From Selaginella moellendorffii (taxonomy: Eukaryota; Streptophyta; Lycopodiopsida; Selaginellales; Selaginellaceae), in NCBI RefSeq assembly GCF_000143415.4, contig NW_003314267.1, forward strand, positions 420,908-484,907: 64,000 nt of DNA, read 5' to 3'. Shown piece by piece: positions 45,391 through 57,404 of the stretch. The translations under genes and the position numbers were made by a program. The first letter of the stretch is position 1, and the number at the start of each line of letters is the position of its first letter. The notes beneath the pieces are model-generated. The model was not told the origin of the DNA. It made no database searches and saw only the letters and a program-made list of their open reading frames with translations.

Positions 45391-48300
45391 TCAAGGAAAC
45401 TGGAAGCTACCACCGATACCCATGCCTTTGTCCGGTGTCAAAGAGGAAGAAGAGAGGGAGACCCACAGCAGAGATATGACGATGGCCAAAAGTCCAGACC
45501 AGACGAAGATAATAGTCGGGGTGCGCCTCCTCCTCCCCATGAGGCCCTTCGAGAACGGGTAGAGGTGGAACAGCACCCAAACACTGAAGAAAACTCCCCC
45601 GAGAAGCTTGCTCCACTGAGGAACAGGACTGTAGACCGTCCTCGAGACAGCCACCGCGATCGCGATCAAGTTCACCATCATGATAGTCAGGGGTGGTATC
45701 ATCAGAGCGCTCCACTTGACCATGTACAGCTCGGCAAACTCGTCGTCCTCGTCACCAGAATTCTTCGACGTCAGAGTGAAGGAGATATCTATCCCGGCGA
45801 TGACCTTCAAGAGTCCCTGGAACACAGCCACCAGATGAGCGCTGGTTCCACCAATCACCCAAAACTGCTCGTTCCGCCACCATTCGTCCAGAGTTATCCC
45901 CGACCACCTGATCTCCAGCACCGCCAGCAAGCAGATCGTGACCGTGATGATCAAAAGGTAGACCAGGAAAGTCACGTTGAGCGTCTGGACAATAAACTTC
46001 CCCGTGAGAAGCGACAGCGCCGGCAGGAAGCAGTAGACCGTGAGGAAAATCGAGGTGAACGGGTAGATGCCGACGTTGAGGTACGCAATTCGCTGCAGGA
46101 ACTTCATTCTGGTGCTGGCGAAGAGAGCATTGTTTCGGGAGTAGAAGATCTCAACCGAGCCTGTCGCCCACCGCAACACCTGATGCAATCTGTCCGTCAA
46201 GTTGATTGGTGCTGTGCCTCTGAAAGCGTCACGCTTTGTCACGCAATAGACGGACTTCCAGCCTTTGTTGTGCATGGTGTATCCCGTAACCACGTCCTCG
46301 GTGACTGAACCGTATGTCCAGCCGACGTTCTGTCCCCACTCCGTCTTGTCCTCGTACCAGCACGAGATGACGTTGATCGCCTCCGCAACAGTAGCAGCAT
46401 CCAGTGGTTCTCTTGGAGAAATCAATGAAGCAGCTGGTCTTCCGAGCATCACCCCCTGTCCCGAGAGAGGCCTGCCCTGGAACTCAGCGTTGGAGATGGA
46501 AGCTACAAAGCTGGTCGATGTCCCGTAACGCTTTGGCAGCAAAGTCTGGGCCTCTAAATCGTCTTCGTTTTCCTCCATACTGATACCGGTATTCTTTTTC
46601 GTCAGCCTCGCTTTCCTCCTGTTCCAGCAGCTTCGTGTTTTACACCGAGGAGGATCGAACCCGTAGAGCGCAACTCTCCGGAATAAGCAGCCCGTTCCAA
46701 CATACACGGGCCCCTGGATACCATCGAGTGCTCTCATGTTCACGTCGAAGAAGACAGTGTTGTGGTTGGCATAACGGTCATTGTGATCGATGCCTTCGAA
46801 TCTCTGCGGGAACTGGACAAAGCCGATGCGATCACCACCATTATCCATCATGAAGCACATCCCTTCTCTGAATGCGAGGGAGTTGTAGACGTAGTGGTCA
46901 CAGTCGAGGTTGAGGATAAAAGCTCCATTCGACATGATCGCGCTTGTTCGTACCAACGCGTTCATCGCCCCGGCCTTCTTGTTGTGGTCATACCCCGCTC
47001 GTTTCTCTCTGGATACGTATACCAGCATTGGTAGCCGAATGTCGCAGTCGGACGTATCGATAAGATTGTTGTCATTGTCAGCTGAGCCCATGAGAGGCTC
47101 GCTACTTGGAGGAGCAAGCATCACCTGAACACCAAAACGTCAATAAGATCATATTCGCGAGAAGAAAAACTTACTTGAATTATTCCAGCGTGATCTCCTC
47201 GTCCGTGCTCACTGCCTGAGCTAAGCCATGTCCCCGGCCAGTGCGTACCATCGGCCATCCAGGTGGCCTTTGGAACGTTAAGCGGCTCTCCCGGGTTACA
47301 TCCGCTATCCACCTGAATCCTCTTTGCTCTGATCTCTTCGTGCGCATTGTAAGCGTCAGACCTCCTCCGGATTGCATCCCCGAGGCCATTTATCCGAACT
47401 TTGAACTCGTCGTATTCACGTTTCACTCGTCTTCTGTCCTTCACGAAATCCGCGCGAACTTTGTTCTTAGTCGGATCTCCCTTGAGCATGAAATAAGCCT
47501 CCGGGTTCCGAGGTTCGATGCTGTGCTTCCGACAGAACGGCACCCAGATTCTTGAGAAACTTGCTGCTTCAGCCAATGCTTCGAACGTCAACAGTGAACC
47601 ACCATCGTCGGAAAGGTAGCAACACAGCTTCTCCACGGGATACTCGGCTGCGAGAATCGAGAGGATGGTGTTTGCTGTTACCAGAGATGGCTCCTTTTCC
47701 GGATCAGCTGTCGACACAAAAATGTCTATCCCCGGAAGATCAGACCTGCCCTTCGGATTTTTCGCTGTCGGCCTCTCAAACTCGTCCTTGAGCACCGCCA
47801 AGTTGGTGGTGCGATTTACTGGACACAACTTCGGCAGCTGGTCAAGAATCCAAGAGAAAGCGAACCACAACTCGCAAACGATTGACAGTCCCCACAGCCA
47901 CATTGCCTCCGGGTTTGGATGACGGATCCTCCACGTGATGAAGAGTCCCAGTGCGGCTAGCCTGACGAAAACCAAGAGCCTGCATGGAACAACGTACGGG
48001 TTTAGCTCTAAAGCTCGAGAAAAAGAAAAAAAAACAGCCAAGTCCGTGTACCTGTAGGGACTAAGGATAGCTGCTGAGACGTTCGTCTTGCGCGTCAGGG
48101 GACGTCTCGCCTTATCCTTGAAACTCGATGGCATTCCATCGCCAAAGTACGTATCATCCTTTGGCCACAGCGCATTTCCATACCCGTAAGTCCCTTTCGT
48201 CTCGTAAAGCCATCTCGTGTGATCGAAGTCCTGCTTCATCGACCCGGGCTGGTTGGATCGTAGAAGAGACAGCCTCCTGGGAGCTGGGAGCGGCAAAGTC

Positions 48301-48902
48301 TCGGCATTGGGACCCTCGATATCGAGCACCTTGTACATCTCCTTGCAACCGGGGCACTTCCCACCATTGTTGATAGCATCAAAGTAGCAGTCTCTGCAAA
48401 TCCGGAACGCGCACTCGCACGGGCTTAGATCTTCGCCCATCTCGTCCTTCATGGCCTTGCCATCACACCCAACGATAGCGCAGCTGAGCGTCATCACGAC
48501 CTTGGCCTCCTTCATCTGCTCCATTACGTGGCCCCTGGTGACGCTCTGGAATCCGCCCGTGAACATCGCACTGGCCATGTCCCCCGTCTTGGGCGCCGCG
48601 AGAAATCCCGGATCCGGAGTGGGAGGGATCAACACCGTGTAGTTTTTCGCTGTCGATACCGCCTCCCGGCCGGGATCGTTCTCCTCCCGGGGCATGAACA
48701 CATAGCTTCCGCCCGGCGATCGATGGCTGGGAGGAGTAGAGCACGCCGTCGGCGATGGAGTGCCGGATTTCAGGAAGCGAGGACTGCGAGGAGGAAGGAA
48801 TCGCGGGCTGTCGATGCTGGTGTTGAGATTCCTGGGGCTGAGGAGCTCGCGGAATGGCCGGCGGCTGCTGGAGATCGAGACGGATGAACCCGGCGACTCC
48901 AT
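45391..48902 (-). CDS. Cellulose synthase-like D (CSLD) glycosyltransferase
   Basis: Three exons on the minus strand: 48902-48052, 47979-47175, 47124-45391, giving 1129 residues. The N-terminal region has a Ser/Pro-rich part and a RING-like zinc finger (CAIVGCDGK...CPGCKEMYK). Two membrane helices follow, then the GT2 catalytic domain with the signature residues DDGGS, DCDHY (DxD), [15 protein letters not shown] and QVLRW (QxxRW), and six further membrane helices. CSLD proteins make beta-glucan, probably cellulose, in tip-growing cells and cell plates. The plant-conserved and class-specific regions are both present ([31 protein letters not shown]). The gene has only two short introns, as in other CSLDs. 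Confidence 0.96.
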
Positions 48903-49303
48903 TTCCCGATCTAATGCGCTATTCCTGTGCGAAATACCTGGATTGGAGCGATCGCAAGCTAGGAAACCGAAATTTCTAGCGCCGATTGGCCCGATCAGAG
49001 GCGCATTGTATCGAGAGAGATCGCGAGAAGACGATGGAAGGAAATATTTGCAAAATATTTTCTACCCTAGCTAGCCGTTGAGTGGAGTAGCCGTTAGATC
49101 GGACGGTACTTATTAAATTCGCACGCGCAGGAGATGGGAATCGAACCGAAAACGACCGAGTTTGACACTCGTTTGCGCTTTCTTCATGGAATTTACGCTC
49201 TTCATGGAAATAAAACCTGCGAGACAAAGAATTTTATGAGCAAAGAACCAAGAATTTCTCTCTCGAAACAAACCTGGTGAGTGTTGTTTCGATCGTTCGC
49301 TCG
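48903..49303. other. Promoter of CSLD and 3' region of LESV
   Basis: 401 bases between two same-strand genes. A TTTGCAAAATATTTT tract at about 49046-49060 and short inverted GATCG words were noted. No gene. Confidence 0.4.
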
Positions 49304-51298
49304 CTACAATCGCTTCTTCTTCTTCTTGCTCACTTTGTGGAGCTCTTGCGAGTTCTCCATGCAGTGATGGAAGCCAAAATGCGGGAACTTCTCGTACCAA
49401 GTTTCCTGTTCTTCGTGCGTGTCCCAAAACTCTCCACTGCTGCTCGATCCATACTTGTGCACCCAGCCGGTCCCATTGTGCTGCTCGCCCCAAGTCCTGT
49501 TCCATCGGTCACCATTGGTGCCCGCCCACCAAGTCTCGCCCTGCTTCTTGCCGACACCATTCTTATCGAAGCGCTCGTCCCACTTATCACCCCACTTTGT
49601 CCAGCCACCGAAGTCCGATCGCTCGGCCCATTTATCTGTGTATTTCATCGCACCACCTTGTCCATCGAACTCTTCCCCCCACCTGAGAATTACGTTTTTG
49701 ATGGAAGATTGTCACTGCCAAAGTAGAACTTGTTTACGTACCTCTCGTGCCAAACATGACCGTGTCCCGGTTCTAGAGGTGTATTGGGATCGATCACACT
49801 CCATTTGTCGGCCCACTTCTCCGCTCGCCCGGAAGCGTCGTAATGCTCCCACCACTTCTCGTCCCACTGAGCTCCAGTGCCGTTCTTTCCCCACTTCTCC
49901 GCGCTCTTTTCCATATGAAGCAGTCCACTCTTGGCGTCCTGCAAATACTTAGAAAACTTGAGAAGATACAAACTCAAAGCGAACAAACCTGCCATATGGT
50001 CTCTTTCCAAAACTCTCGCCAGACGTTGCCAGAAGCATCACGTCCAGACTTCTCCGATCCAAGCTCCTTGTAATCGAAGTCGTCACAGGCCTCCCAGAAT
50101 TTTTCTTCCCACTCCACGACACCTTCGCTGCTCACGCCTCTGGTAACGCTCCAGCTACAAACCACGCCGTTTCCTCGATCCTCCTCTCCGGTTTCTTTCC
50201 ACCACCTGGAGCCGTCTGGATTAACACCCGTCGTAGACTTCGTTTTGTTCGTCTGGAGATCTTGGTGCACCACCGAGTCGGCAAGCTTGTCTCTCTCTAG
50301 AACAGCAGTGGGAACTTCCGTGATCTGTTTCTTTCTTGTAGCTGCCACATTCTCTTTGATCTCCACCAAGGATTGTAGAGGTGGAAGTGACGGCGCTGCT
50401 CGGCTTTGAAACACTAGCGGAAGCACTGACCTTGCGTTCTCGGTCTCGAAAGGAAGTTCTAGGGTCTGCGCTTCCCGTTCCTTCTCAAGAACAGAGTTAC
50501 TAGCCTGTGTTTCCGACTGAGAAGTCTTGGGTGACAATGCTGCTTTCTCCGATGGATCCTCCACCGGCGATGGTGGTGGTGGCGGCGTCCATGTCCAAAA
50601 ATCTGGACCTGGAGACACAACAGTCGTCGCGGGCTCAGCGGAAGCAACCACAGAGCGACGAGGCAAATCTCCTGGAATGAAAGTTCGATGAGAAATAGAG
50701 AACTATCGTCAACTAAGAACAAGTTGGTTTGTAGTTTACCGAGCTTTTTCGTTCCTTCCCATCCCCGCGCAGCGGCCTCCTCCCATTTCTTCTCCACAAT
50801 CGTCGATGGAGCTCGCGGCCTGCTCGCCAAGAGAGCCTCTGCCGCCGCTAGTGCCGCCGCGGCCCTGTCTATCACCTGGAGCCGATGAACGCGATCGCGC
50901 TCTTCCTGAGGCACATCTAGAAGCCTGGCAAAATCCTTCTCTCTTTGCGACTGGATTTCCCTGTCTTGATCCGGCTGACGATCCTGCTGTACGGTAGACG
51001 CGTTCTGCTGGAGTTGCTCTCGCTCGTACCGCTCCTTGGCATTCTTCCACATGCTAAGATAGGATCGAGCATCGGCATCAGCTCGGCCCTCTGGCGACGA
51101 TTCTTGCGCTGTCGCTTGCGCAACGACGATTCTTCTTCGAAATCCATGGAAAGGATCACCGCAATGGTGAAGCCCGATCACTCTCCCAGCCCTGTATCCC
51201 CCGAAAATCTTCCATTCCCCGCGGCATTCCCGCCGCCTGACGCAGCACTCGGAGATCCCCGCATTGATCGACGACAACACCGGCGCGATCAAGGACAT
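49304..51298 (-). CDS. LESV: LIKE EARLY STARVATION (LESV) starch-binding protein
   Basis: Four exons on the minus strand: 51298-50740, 50671-49989, 49938-49742, 49682-49304, giving 605 residues. The N-terminus is a chloroplast transit-type sequence (MSLIAPVLSSINAGISECCV); another in-frame Met at 51337 would extend it by 13 residues. A coiled, Ala/Glu-rich region follows, then a low-complexity Pro/Ser region. The C-terminal half is the Trp-rich ESV1/LESV domain, with repeated W-x-E-K-W units such as DGSRWWKETGEE, WDEKWWEHYDASGRAEKWAD and KYTDKWAERSDFGGWTKWGD. In Arabidopsis LESV binds starch in plastids and affects glucan phase transition and granule organisation. The tail ends in Lys-rich KKKKKRL. 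Confidence 0.92.
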
Positions 51299-51547
51299 CT
51301 CGCCGGAGTCACTGTAGCTACGCGACCACTCCCTCACTATCCATGGCGCTCCTCCCTGAAAGCCCTAGCCATTCCCATACAGGTGAAAGCCTTTCACAGA
51401 TGCCATCCATCGTCCGATCAAAAGATTCCATGGGACACGTGTAAGCACAAACAAATTCACGTGAAAATGGAGATAACCGACCCCACATTTCTCTCCACCG
51501 TTTTGTTTCAGCTGAAATCGCCCTAGAAGAAGAAAAAAATCCCATTC

Positions 51548-54283
51548 CTACATTCCAGCGCGAGCGCCCAGCCTCGATACTGATAATCGCCGGCAGCGCT
51601 TGAGCATCGTCACGGCCTCTTTGGTTCTTCCCTGCGAGAGCTCGACGTAAACCATCGCTAGAACAGCCATGCTACTCCCGGGAGCGATGGCAAGAGCCTG
51701 GAGCGCGCATTGCCTGGCCTGGAGGAGCTCCCCTTGCATCGCATGAATCGCGGCGAAGTTCACGTAGAGCGACGCGCGAGCTTGGGTTCCCGTGAACCTC
51801 GCGAAGTTCACCTGTTCCTTCAGGTTCCTGGTGCTTCCATCTTCGCCACCACTGCTCGCGTCGCCATTGTTGTGATCACCGTTCTTCTGAGCTGCCGCTG
51901 CTGTGTCCTCCTCTAGGAAATCACCGCTGCTGCTCGTCCAATCCATCATACACTTCTCCAAATGCCCCTCGGCTTCCTTGATCCGGTCCAGCAGGCAGAG
52001 GGCCTCGGCGGCGTAGACGTGCGCGAGAAAGCTGTAAGCCTTCGTGACGTGATGCTGTTGGAGCGCTGCCTCGGCGTTGCTTAGAGCCGCTAGCGGGTTT
52101 TCCAGGCAAAGCTCCACAAAGGCCAGGTCCACTAGCACGCAAACTCTGATCATCGCTGCCTCCAGCTTTTCTTCGGCAGTAAACGAAGCTAACGTCGCGG
52201 CAGCATCTCTTCCTTCCTGTCCCCCGCTGCTTGGTGAAACTTCGGAGTTTCCCATCACCAGAGCCTCAGTCTCAGTACCAGCAGCCAGCTCTTCCGGTTT
52301 TCCATCACGCTCCAGCAGAAGAAACGCGTACTGCAAAAATCTCTTTGCTATCGCCATCGAGAGAGTGATCGGCTTCCCTTCTTTGCCATCCTGAGGAAAA
52401 ACTCCGTCCACGTTGTCTGGCTGAGTGCCACTCACCAGTGATGGATTTGAGCCGCCGGATGGAAGAACCAGCCTTCGAAACTTCCCCTTTCCGACCACCA
52501 CTACTTTCACTTCTTCCTTCCTGGCTGAAACATCTGTGAGCAGCCCCTTCTCCAGCGCTGATATACAACACTCCGCGAGCCGAAGCCAGAATAGTGGCCT
52601 GGTGTAGAACATCGAGTATGATTCTTGCAGCAAACGTGAAGCCATGACGGGATTCCCACTGAGTAGCTGGACCACCCCACAGTTGTAGTAGACTGATAGC
52701 GACTTGTCTTGCGAAAAGGTCGTGAGTTTCAGAGGCCTTTCCTTGCTCATGGATGAGTATCTTTGCAAGGCCTTGGCGAAGAACAGCGCTGCCGTTTGAT
52801 CCTTCCTCAGATAATGGTAAACGCAGCCGAGGTTGGAGAGGATCATAGGAACGACGGCATTCTCGGCACGAGCAATGCAGGTTGTCAAAAGCTTCATGGC
52901 TTTCCGATAGTTGCCACGCAAATACTCCAACTGGGCCTTGAGAAGCAGCGCAGTGATGTTGTCCTTCGACAAGTTCAGAGCTGACTTGACTTCCCGTTTC
53001 ACAGTCTTCAAACAGTGCGTCAGAAGTAGAAACCGCACCCTGTAGAGATGCATCAGCAGCTTAAGCTCCGTCCCGGGAGCCGGATGAGATTTCTCGATCG
53101 CCGGTACCCTAGTCGGTAGGCTTCGAACGCTGTGAGAGCCATCGATTTCCAACCCGATACTAAGAGCATCCTCTTCGAACGTCTCTTCTCCAGAGCCCTG
53201 AGTCAAGGAGGAGCCTTCGCCAATGGGGCTTGTCACGAGAGGAGGTGCAGGGGATGAAGTGATGCCCAGATACTTCCCATCAAGAACAGATGACGCTGCT
53301 AAAGTTGGAGCTACCACAGACAACTGCTGGACATTTGCCGCGTTCTCCAGGCCGGATTGTCCTAGTCCGTAAGATTTTTCTACATAGTGCAGTACGAGCT
53401 GCACAATAAAACCTTGAGAAACAAGCGATAGATCAAACAAACTAACTTACCGCGGCACTCTCAGCCTTTCGAGAGGCTAATGCGATATCCAGCATCAAGA
53501 GACATATTTGTAGTGCACAGCTCTGGAAATCCAACTCAAACGAGAGCAATTTAAACAACTGGGACTTCACCTCATCGACGGGTTCTATGTTCGCAAAAAG
53601 AGGCTCTACCACATGAAAAGCGGAAGCATACTGCTTCAAATGGTAGTAAACAATAGCCTGTGAAAAAAGAAAACGTAAGACGCAACTCCAAAGTATACAT
53701 GAAAAAAAGCTTACAGTATTCAAGGTGGGAATGGAGAGATCGTAATCTTCAATGTAGGATCCTTCTGGAGGGGAGGGCTTGACGATGGTATTCCCAGTAG
53801 TAGAACCATTCGGACTAGCAACGTTGTTCCCAATTCCTTCCAGTTGCTCGTCGGCAGCTCGAGCAAGCTCTTCGCATTTCCTCTGCTAAATCTCTCGGAG
53901 CAAAATCGAAGTAAATTCTCACAAGCACTGCTTCTTACCTTAACCTGTTCCAAAACATCGAGCAGCTTGTAGGGATCTGTGCAGCCATCCCGGTAGAACT
54001 CTGCCAATGCGATATTGTGAATAACCTAGAAACAAAGAGAGATGAGCGCTTCCAGAGATCAATCGTACAGACACGCTACCTTGGGATCACTCTCCTTCTT
54101 GGCGAGAATTTGCTGGAGCAGGCTCAAGCATTCTTGGTAGGATTTCTTCTCGTAGAGAGCCGCCGCTTCCTTCGCTAGCGCCGAGCCCGCATTGGTGCCG
54201 CTCTCATCACCTGGAGAAACCGCTGGCGAAATCCCTGCTTCCCTCTGCGACATCGAAACCTCGCCCTCGCTCTCTCCCTCCAT
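51548..54283 (-). CDS. CNOT10: CCR4-NOT complex subunit 10 (CNOT10)
   Basis: Five exons on the minus strand: 54283-54080, 54025-53939, 53882-53715, 53657-53451, 53398-51548, giving 838 residues. TPR-like helical repeats run through the protein (ALAKEAAALYEKKSYQECLS; YRKAMKLLTTCIARAENAVV; ILSNLGCVYHYLRKDQTAAL; YYNCGVVQLLSGNPVMASRL). CNOT10 pairs with CNOT11 in a module of the CCR4-NOT deadenylase complex that shortens mRNA poly(A) tails. The last acceptor (53398) was chosen because the upstream AG runs into a stop. Its start faces the CRM-domain gene. Confidence 0.88.
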
Positions 54284-54408
54284 AGCCCGGGCTTTCTCAA
54301 TCTTCCCCAGCCCTTGAAGCTCCCACAGCCGTCAATTCTATGATTTGTTCCGGGCCGTTGGATCAAAATCTTAAACCTCTGGAAAGGGTTAGGGTTCTTC
54401 CGCGCTTG

Positions 54409-55850
54409 ATGGGATTATTTGCCCGCATTCTCGTGCTTCCTCCTCGGCGATCGCGATCTTGGCACAGGTATGTCCCGGCGCGATACTTCGAATCGATGGG
54501 CGCCAGGCCCTCTGGCGGATTCGGACGGACTTATATCACGAAGGAGCAGAAGATGGCCGAGCTCTTTGGCGGGAGGCGCAAATGCGGCTCCGACGATTCG
54601 TGGAGCCTCAGTCCAGAGGATCAGCCTCGGGCCGCCTTGGGGAGGGATTTCGCAATGCTTCCACCGGGCGATTCACCACAGAGGCGAGAGATGAAAGCGA
54701 TGATCAAAGACCAGATAAAGTCCAAGATCAAGAACAGGCTTCAAAAAGAGCGGCAAGCGTTCTACGATAGGCAGCCCAAGAACGAGGAGGAAAGAATCGA
54801 GCTTAAGATAAAAAGAGTGAGTAGCTCTTGAAGTTTTCGTTTTACACATCTGTCTTGTCTTAGGAATTCCTTCTTTGTGCCAGGCCTACAAGATCATTGG
54901 CTACAAGCAATTGGAGCTTAGGAAGTACAAAATGGAAGAACCGCCGCTGTCCGCCTCGATCCACGATCCAGAAGTCCTGACTGCCGAGCAGCTTCACTAC
55001 TTGAAGAAGATCGGCCAAAAGTCGAAGAACTACGTCCCTGTCGGGAAGCGTGGAGTTTACGGTGGTACCGTCGAAAACATGCATATGCATTGGAAGAGAC
55101 ACCAGACAGTGAGAATGGACTGCCACACTTTCAGCATGGACGAAGTGAAAGAAATCTCGGAAGAACTGGCGAAACTAAGTGGAGGGATCGTTGTGGACAT
55201 CCTCCCGGACAAGACCATCATCTTGTATCGAGGAAGGAACTACGAGCAGCCGAAGAAGCTCATTCCTCCGAACACTCTCACCAAGCGAGCGGTGCGTAAG
55301 TATAGTTCACTCTTTTTCTTTGTCTCGTTTGTCTTTGTCTCGTTTTCGTTTGAAGTTCATCTTGGTTTGCTGGTTTTTCCAGGCTTTGAAGAAGGCAGTG
55401 CTCGAGCAGTCGATCGCTGCCCGGCTGAGATACGTCGACTTTCTAGAGCGCAACCTCAAGCAACTCAGGGAGCAAAAAGAGTACGAGGAGAAGCGAAAAA
55501 TGCAAGCGATCGAGTACAAGGACGAGGCCGTGCGAAGCGTTCCCGTGAGGAAAGTTAAGCCATACTTCAAGGCCGTGGGAGACGCCTACGATTTCGAGGA
55601 CGACAGCGATCCTTGCTCCGAGACCGAGTCGGACGAGATCGACGAGGACGACGAGGAAGGGGCGATTCTCTCCGGCGAGGAAGATCAAAAGTATCTCTAC
55701 GTCGAGGGCGAGAAGCAAAGGAAAGAGTTGAAACACATCCGCGAGTTCCTCCTCCGGCACAGGATGAAGAAGAAGCGCCTGGAATCCAAGCTCCGGAAAC
55801 GAAGAGAGGAGTATGAACGGTTTGGATGGTCCAACCGAGCGTCCACGTAA
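54409..55850 (+). CDS. CRM (CRS1/YhbY) domain RNA-binding protein
   Basis: Three exons: 54409-54816, 54884-55291, 55383-55850, giving 427 residues. The N-terminus (MGLFARILVLPPRRSRSWHR) is Arg-rich and looks mitochondrial; an upstream in-frame Met at 54340 is possible. One CRM domain is seen around LTAEQLHYLKKIGQKSKNYV, KRGVYGGTVENMHMHWKRHQ and GGIVVDILPDKTIILYRGRN, with the GxxG-like loop. The C-terminus is long, charged and coiled-coil-like with an Asp/Glu block. CRM proteins aid group II intron splicing or rRNA maturation in plastids and mitochondria. Its start is 125 bases from that of CNOT10 on the other strand. Confidence 0.9.
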
Positions 55851-56246
55851 CGCTTGGATCATTCAAACAAGCTTTCACGTGAGGATCATCCAACGGCCCA
55901 GGATTTGGTATCTTTGTCTGGCAGTGCCTGAATCGGACGGTGCTACGCTGCAGATCTTGACCGTTGGAGGTGGTTAAATTGAGGCCGTTGATCTAGCTAG
56001 CTTGTGTGTTTTCTTCTACTCTCGTGTTCTTCGAGAGCGCATTTGCCCTGATTTTCGGTGTTCTTGCATTTTCCCTTGTGCGCCTTGGATCGATCGTAGG
56101 CGCTCGGCGATCGATCCATTTGGATTGTCGGTGTTTTGGTCTTGCGCTGGCGGCAGCAGCAGTGCCGGTAACATTTGCTCTCGTTTTTGCTCTCTCCGAT
56201 CTCTCTCTCTCAGACATTCTTGGCGGTCTCGCGATTCTCTCAGGGC
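55851..56246. other. 3' region of CRM gene and leader of calmodulin gene
   Basis: 396 bases between two same-strand genes. Contains repeated ggatcatccaacgg/cggacggtg words and, nearer the calmodulin start, pyrimidine-rich ctctctctc runs of a typical leader. No gene. Confidence 0.4.
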
Positions 56247-56951
56247 ATGATGCAGGAGGAGGTGATCAGCAGCGAGAAAGAGGAGCGGAATAAAGAATTC
56301 AAGGAAGCATTCAGTCTCTTCGACAAAGACGGTGATGGTAACGCGAAATATTTTCCTGTGAATCCACTGGGCTACATTCCTTGATCGCCACTCTAGGTTG
56401 CATTACAACGAGCGAGCTCGCGGTCGTGATGCGCTCCCTGGGCCAGAATCCCTCGGAGCAGGAGCTCCGGGAGATGATCGAAGAGGTCGATGTGGATGGC
56501 AACGGCACCATCGATTTCCAGGAGTTTCTCAATCTCATGGCGAGGAAGATGAAGGTACCAATCTTTTCTACCTCCTTCTCGATGTGATAGCATGCTTTTT
56601 TATGCATTCTCTCGCCTCGCGTGCTGGAAAGAACAAGTGTTTTAAAAGTTCTCTTCCTATCATTCCAGGACACGGACACGGAAGAGGAGCTCAAGGAAGC
56701 CTTCAAAGTCTTCGACAAAGACCGCAACGGACTCATTTCTTGCGCGGAGGTCTGTGAGAGACATGGATTCTTGGTCTTGTTTCTCGTTTCCTTTTTGACT
56801 GACTGGAATTTCTTCCCAGTTGAGGGACGTGATGATCAATCTGGGCGAGAAGCTGACCGACGAGGAGGTAGAAGAGATGATCCGCGAGGCTGACATGGAC
56901 GGCGACGGTCACGTTAACTACGACGAGTTCGTCAAGATGATGGCCAAGTAA
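56247..56951 (+). CDS. Calmodulin or close calmodulin-like protein
   Basis: Four exons: 56247-56337, 56397-56554, 56669-56749, 56820-56951, giving 153 residues. Four EF hands are intact: [36 protein letters not shown] and [12 protein letters not shown], each with Glu at loop position 12. The central linker [18 protein letters not shown] is as in true calmodulin. The N-terminus ([20 protein letters not shown]) is longer than and different from canonical calmodulin, and Cys is present in the third loop. It may be the divergent CAM8-like type. The first intron splits the first EF loop, a position I recall from plant calmodulin genes. The third intron begins with the weak donor GTCTGT. Confidence 0.92.
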
Positions 56952-57404
56952 GCTAGATAACTCTCAGAGCTCTTATTACTCGCAGGCGCTCTGCGCGACA
57001 AATCGCCCGCATGGGCGTCCTCGGATTTTGGTCTGTAAAGCTCTTTACCCCTCCTGGCAAACTTTCCTGGCTGGGTGTCATGACTTTCCTCCGCTGTGTT
57101 TGGTCCTGCTTTCGCTGTCGAACTTTGACGAACGCGCAGATCTTTGAAATCTCTGGCGAGGGTCAAACGCATTGTTTCGTCGCACCAACCGGCCAATCCA
57201 TTTTCCGTCCTGGAGGTACTTTATTCTTAAATGTTTCGTGATGTCATCGTCCTCTAGGTGGTGCCCCGCTGGAAAGAAAGATCAAATAGTTCCTTAAAGG
57301 TACACTGCAAGATTCTTTTTGCGTTTTATAATCTCTCTTTAGTGATGACTGGCATCAGGCTTGCTGATAGCTTTTCTCTTTTCTCGTGAGAGTTCCAGGT
57401 TGCG
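56952..57404. other. 3' region of calmodulin and promoter of PPR gene
   Basis: 453 bases without a recognised gene; a frame at 57011-57241 has no known motif. Pyrimidine-rich sequence precedes the PPR start. Confidence 0.4.

Noticed and set aside
45331-46308. 325-codon plus-strand frame opposite the CSLD gene
   Set aside because: Antisense shadow of the membrane and catalytic region of CSLD; composition is Arg/Asp/His-rich with no domain.
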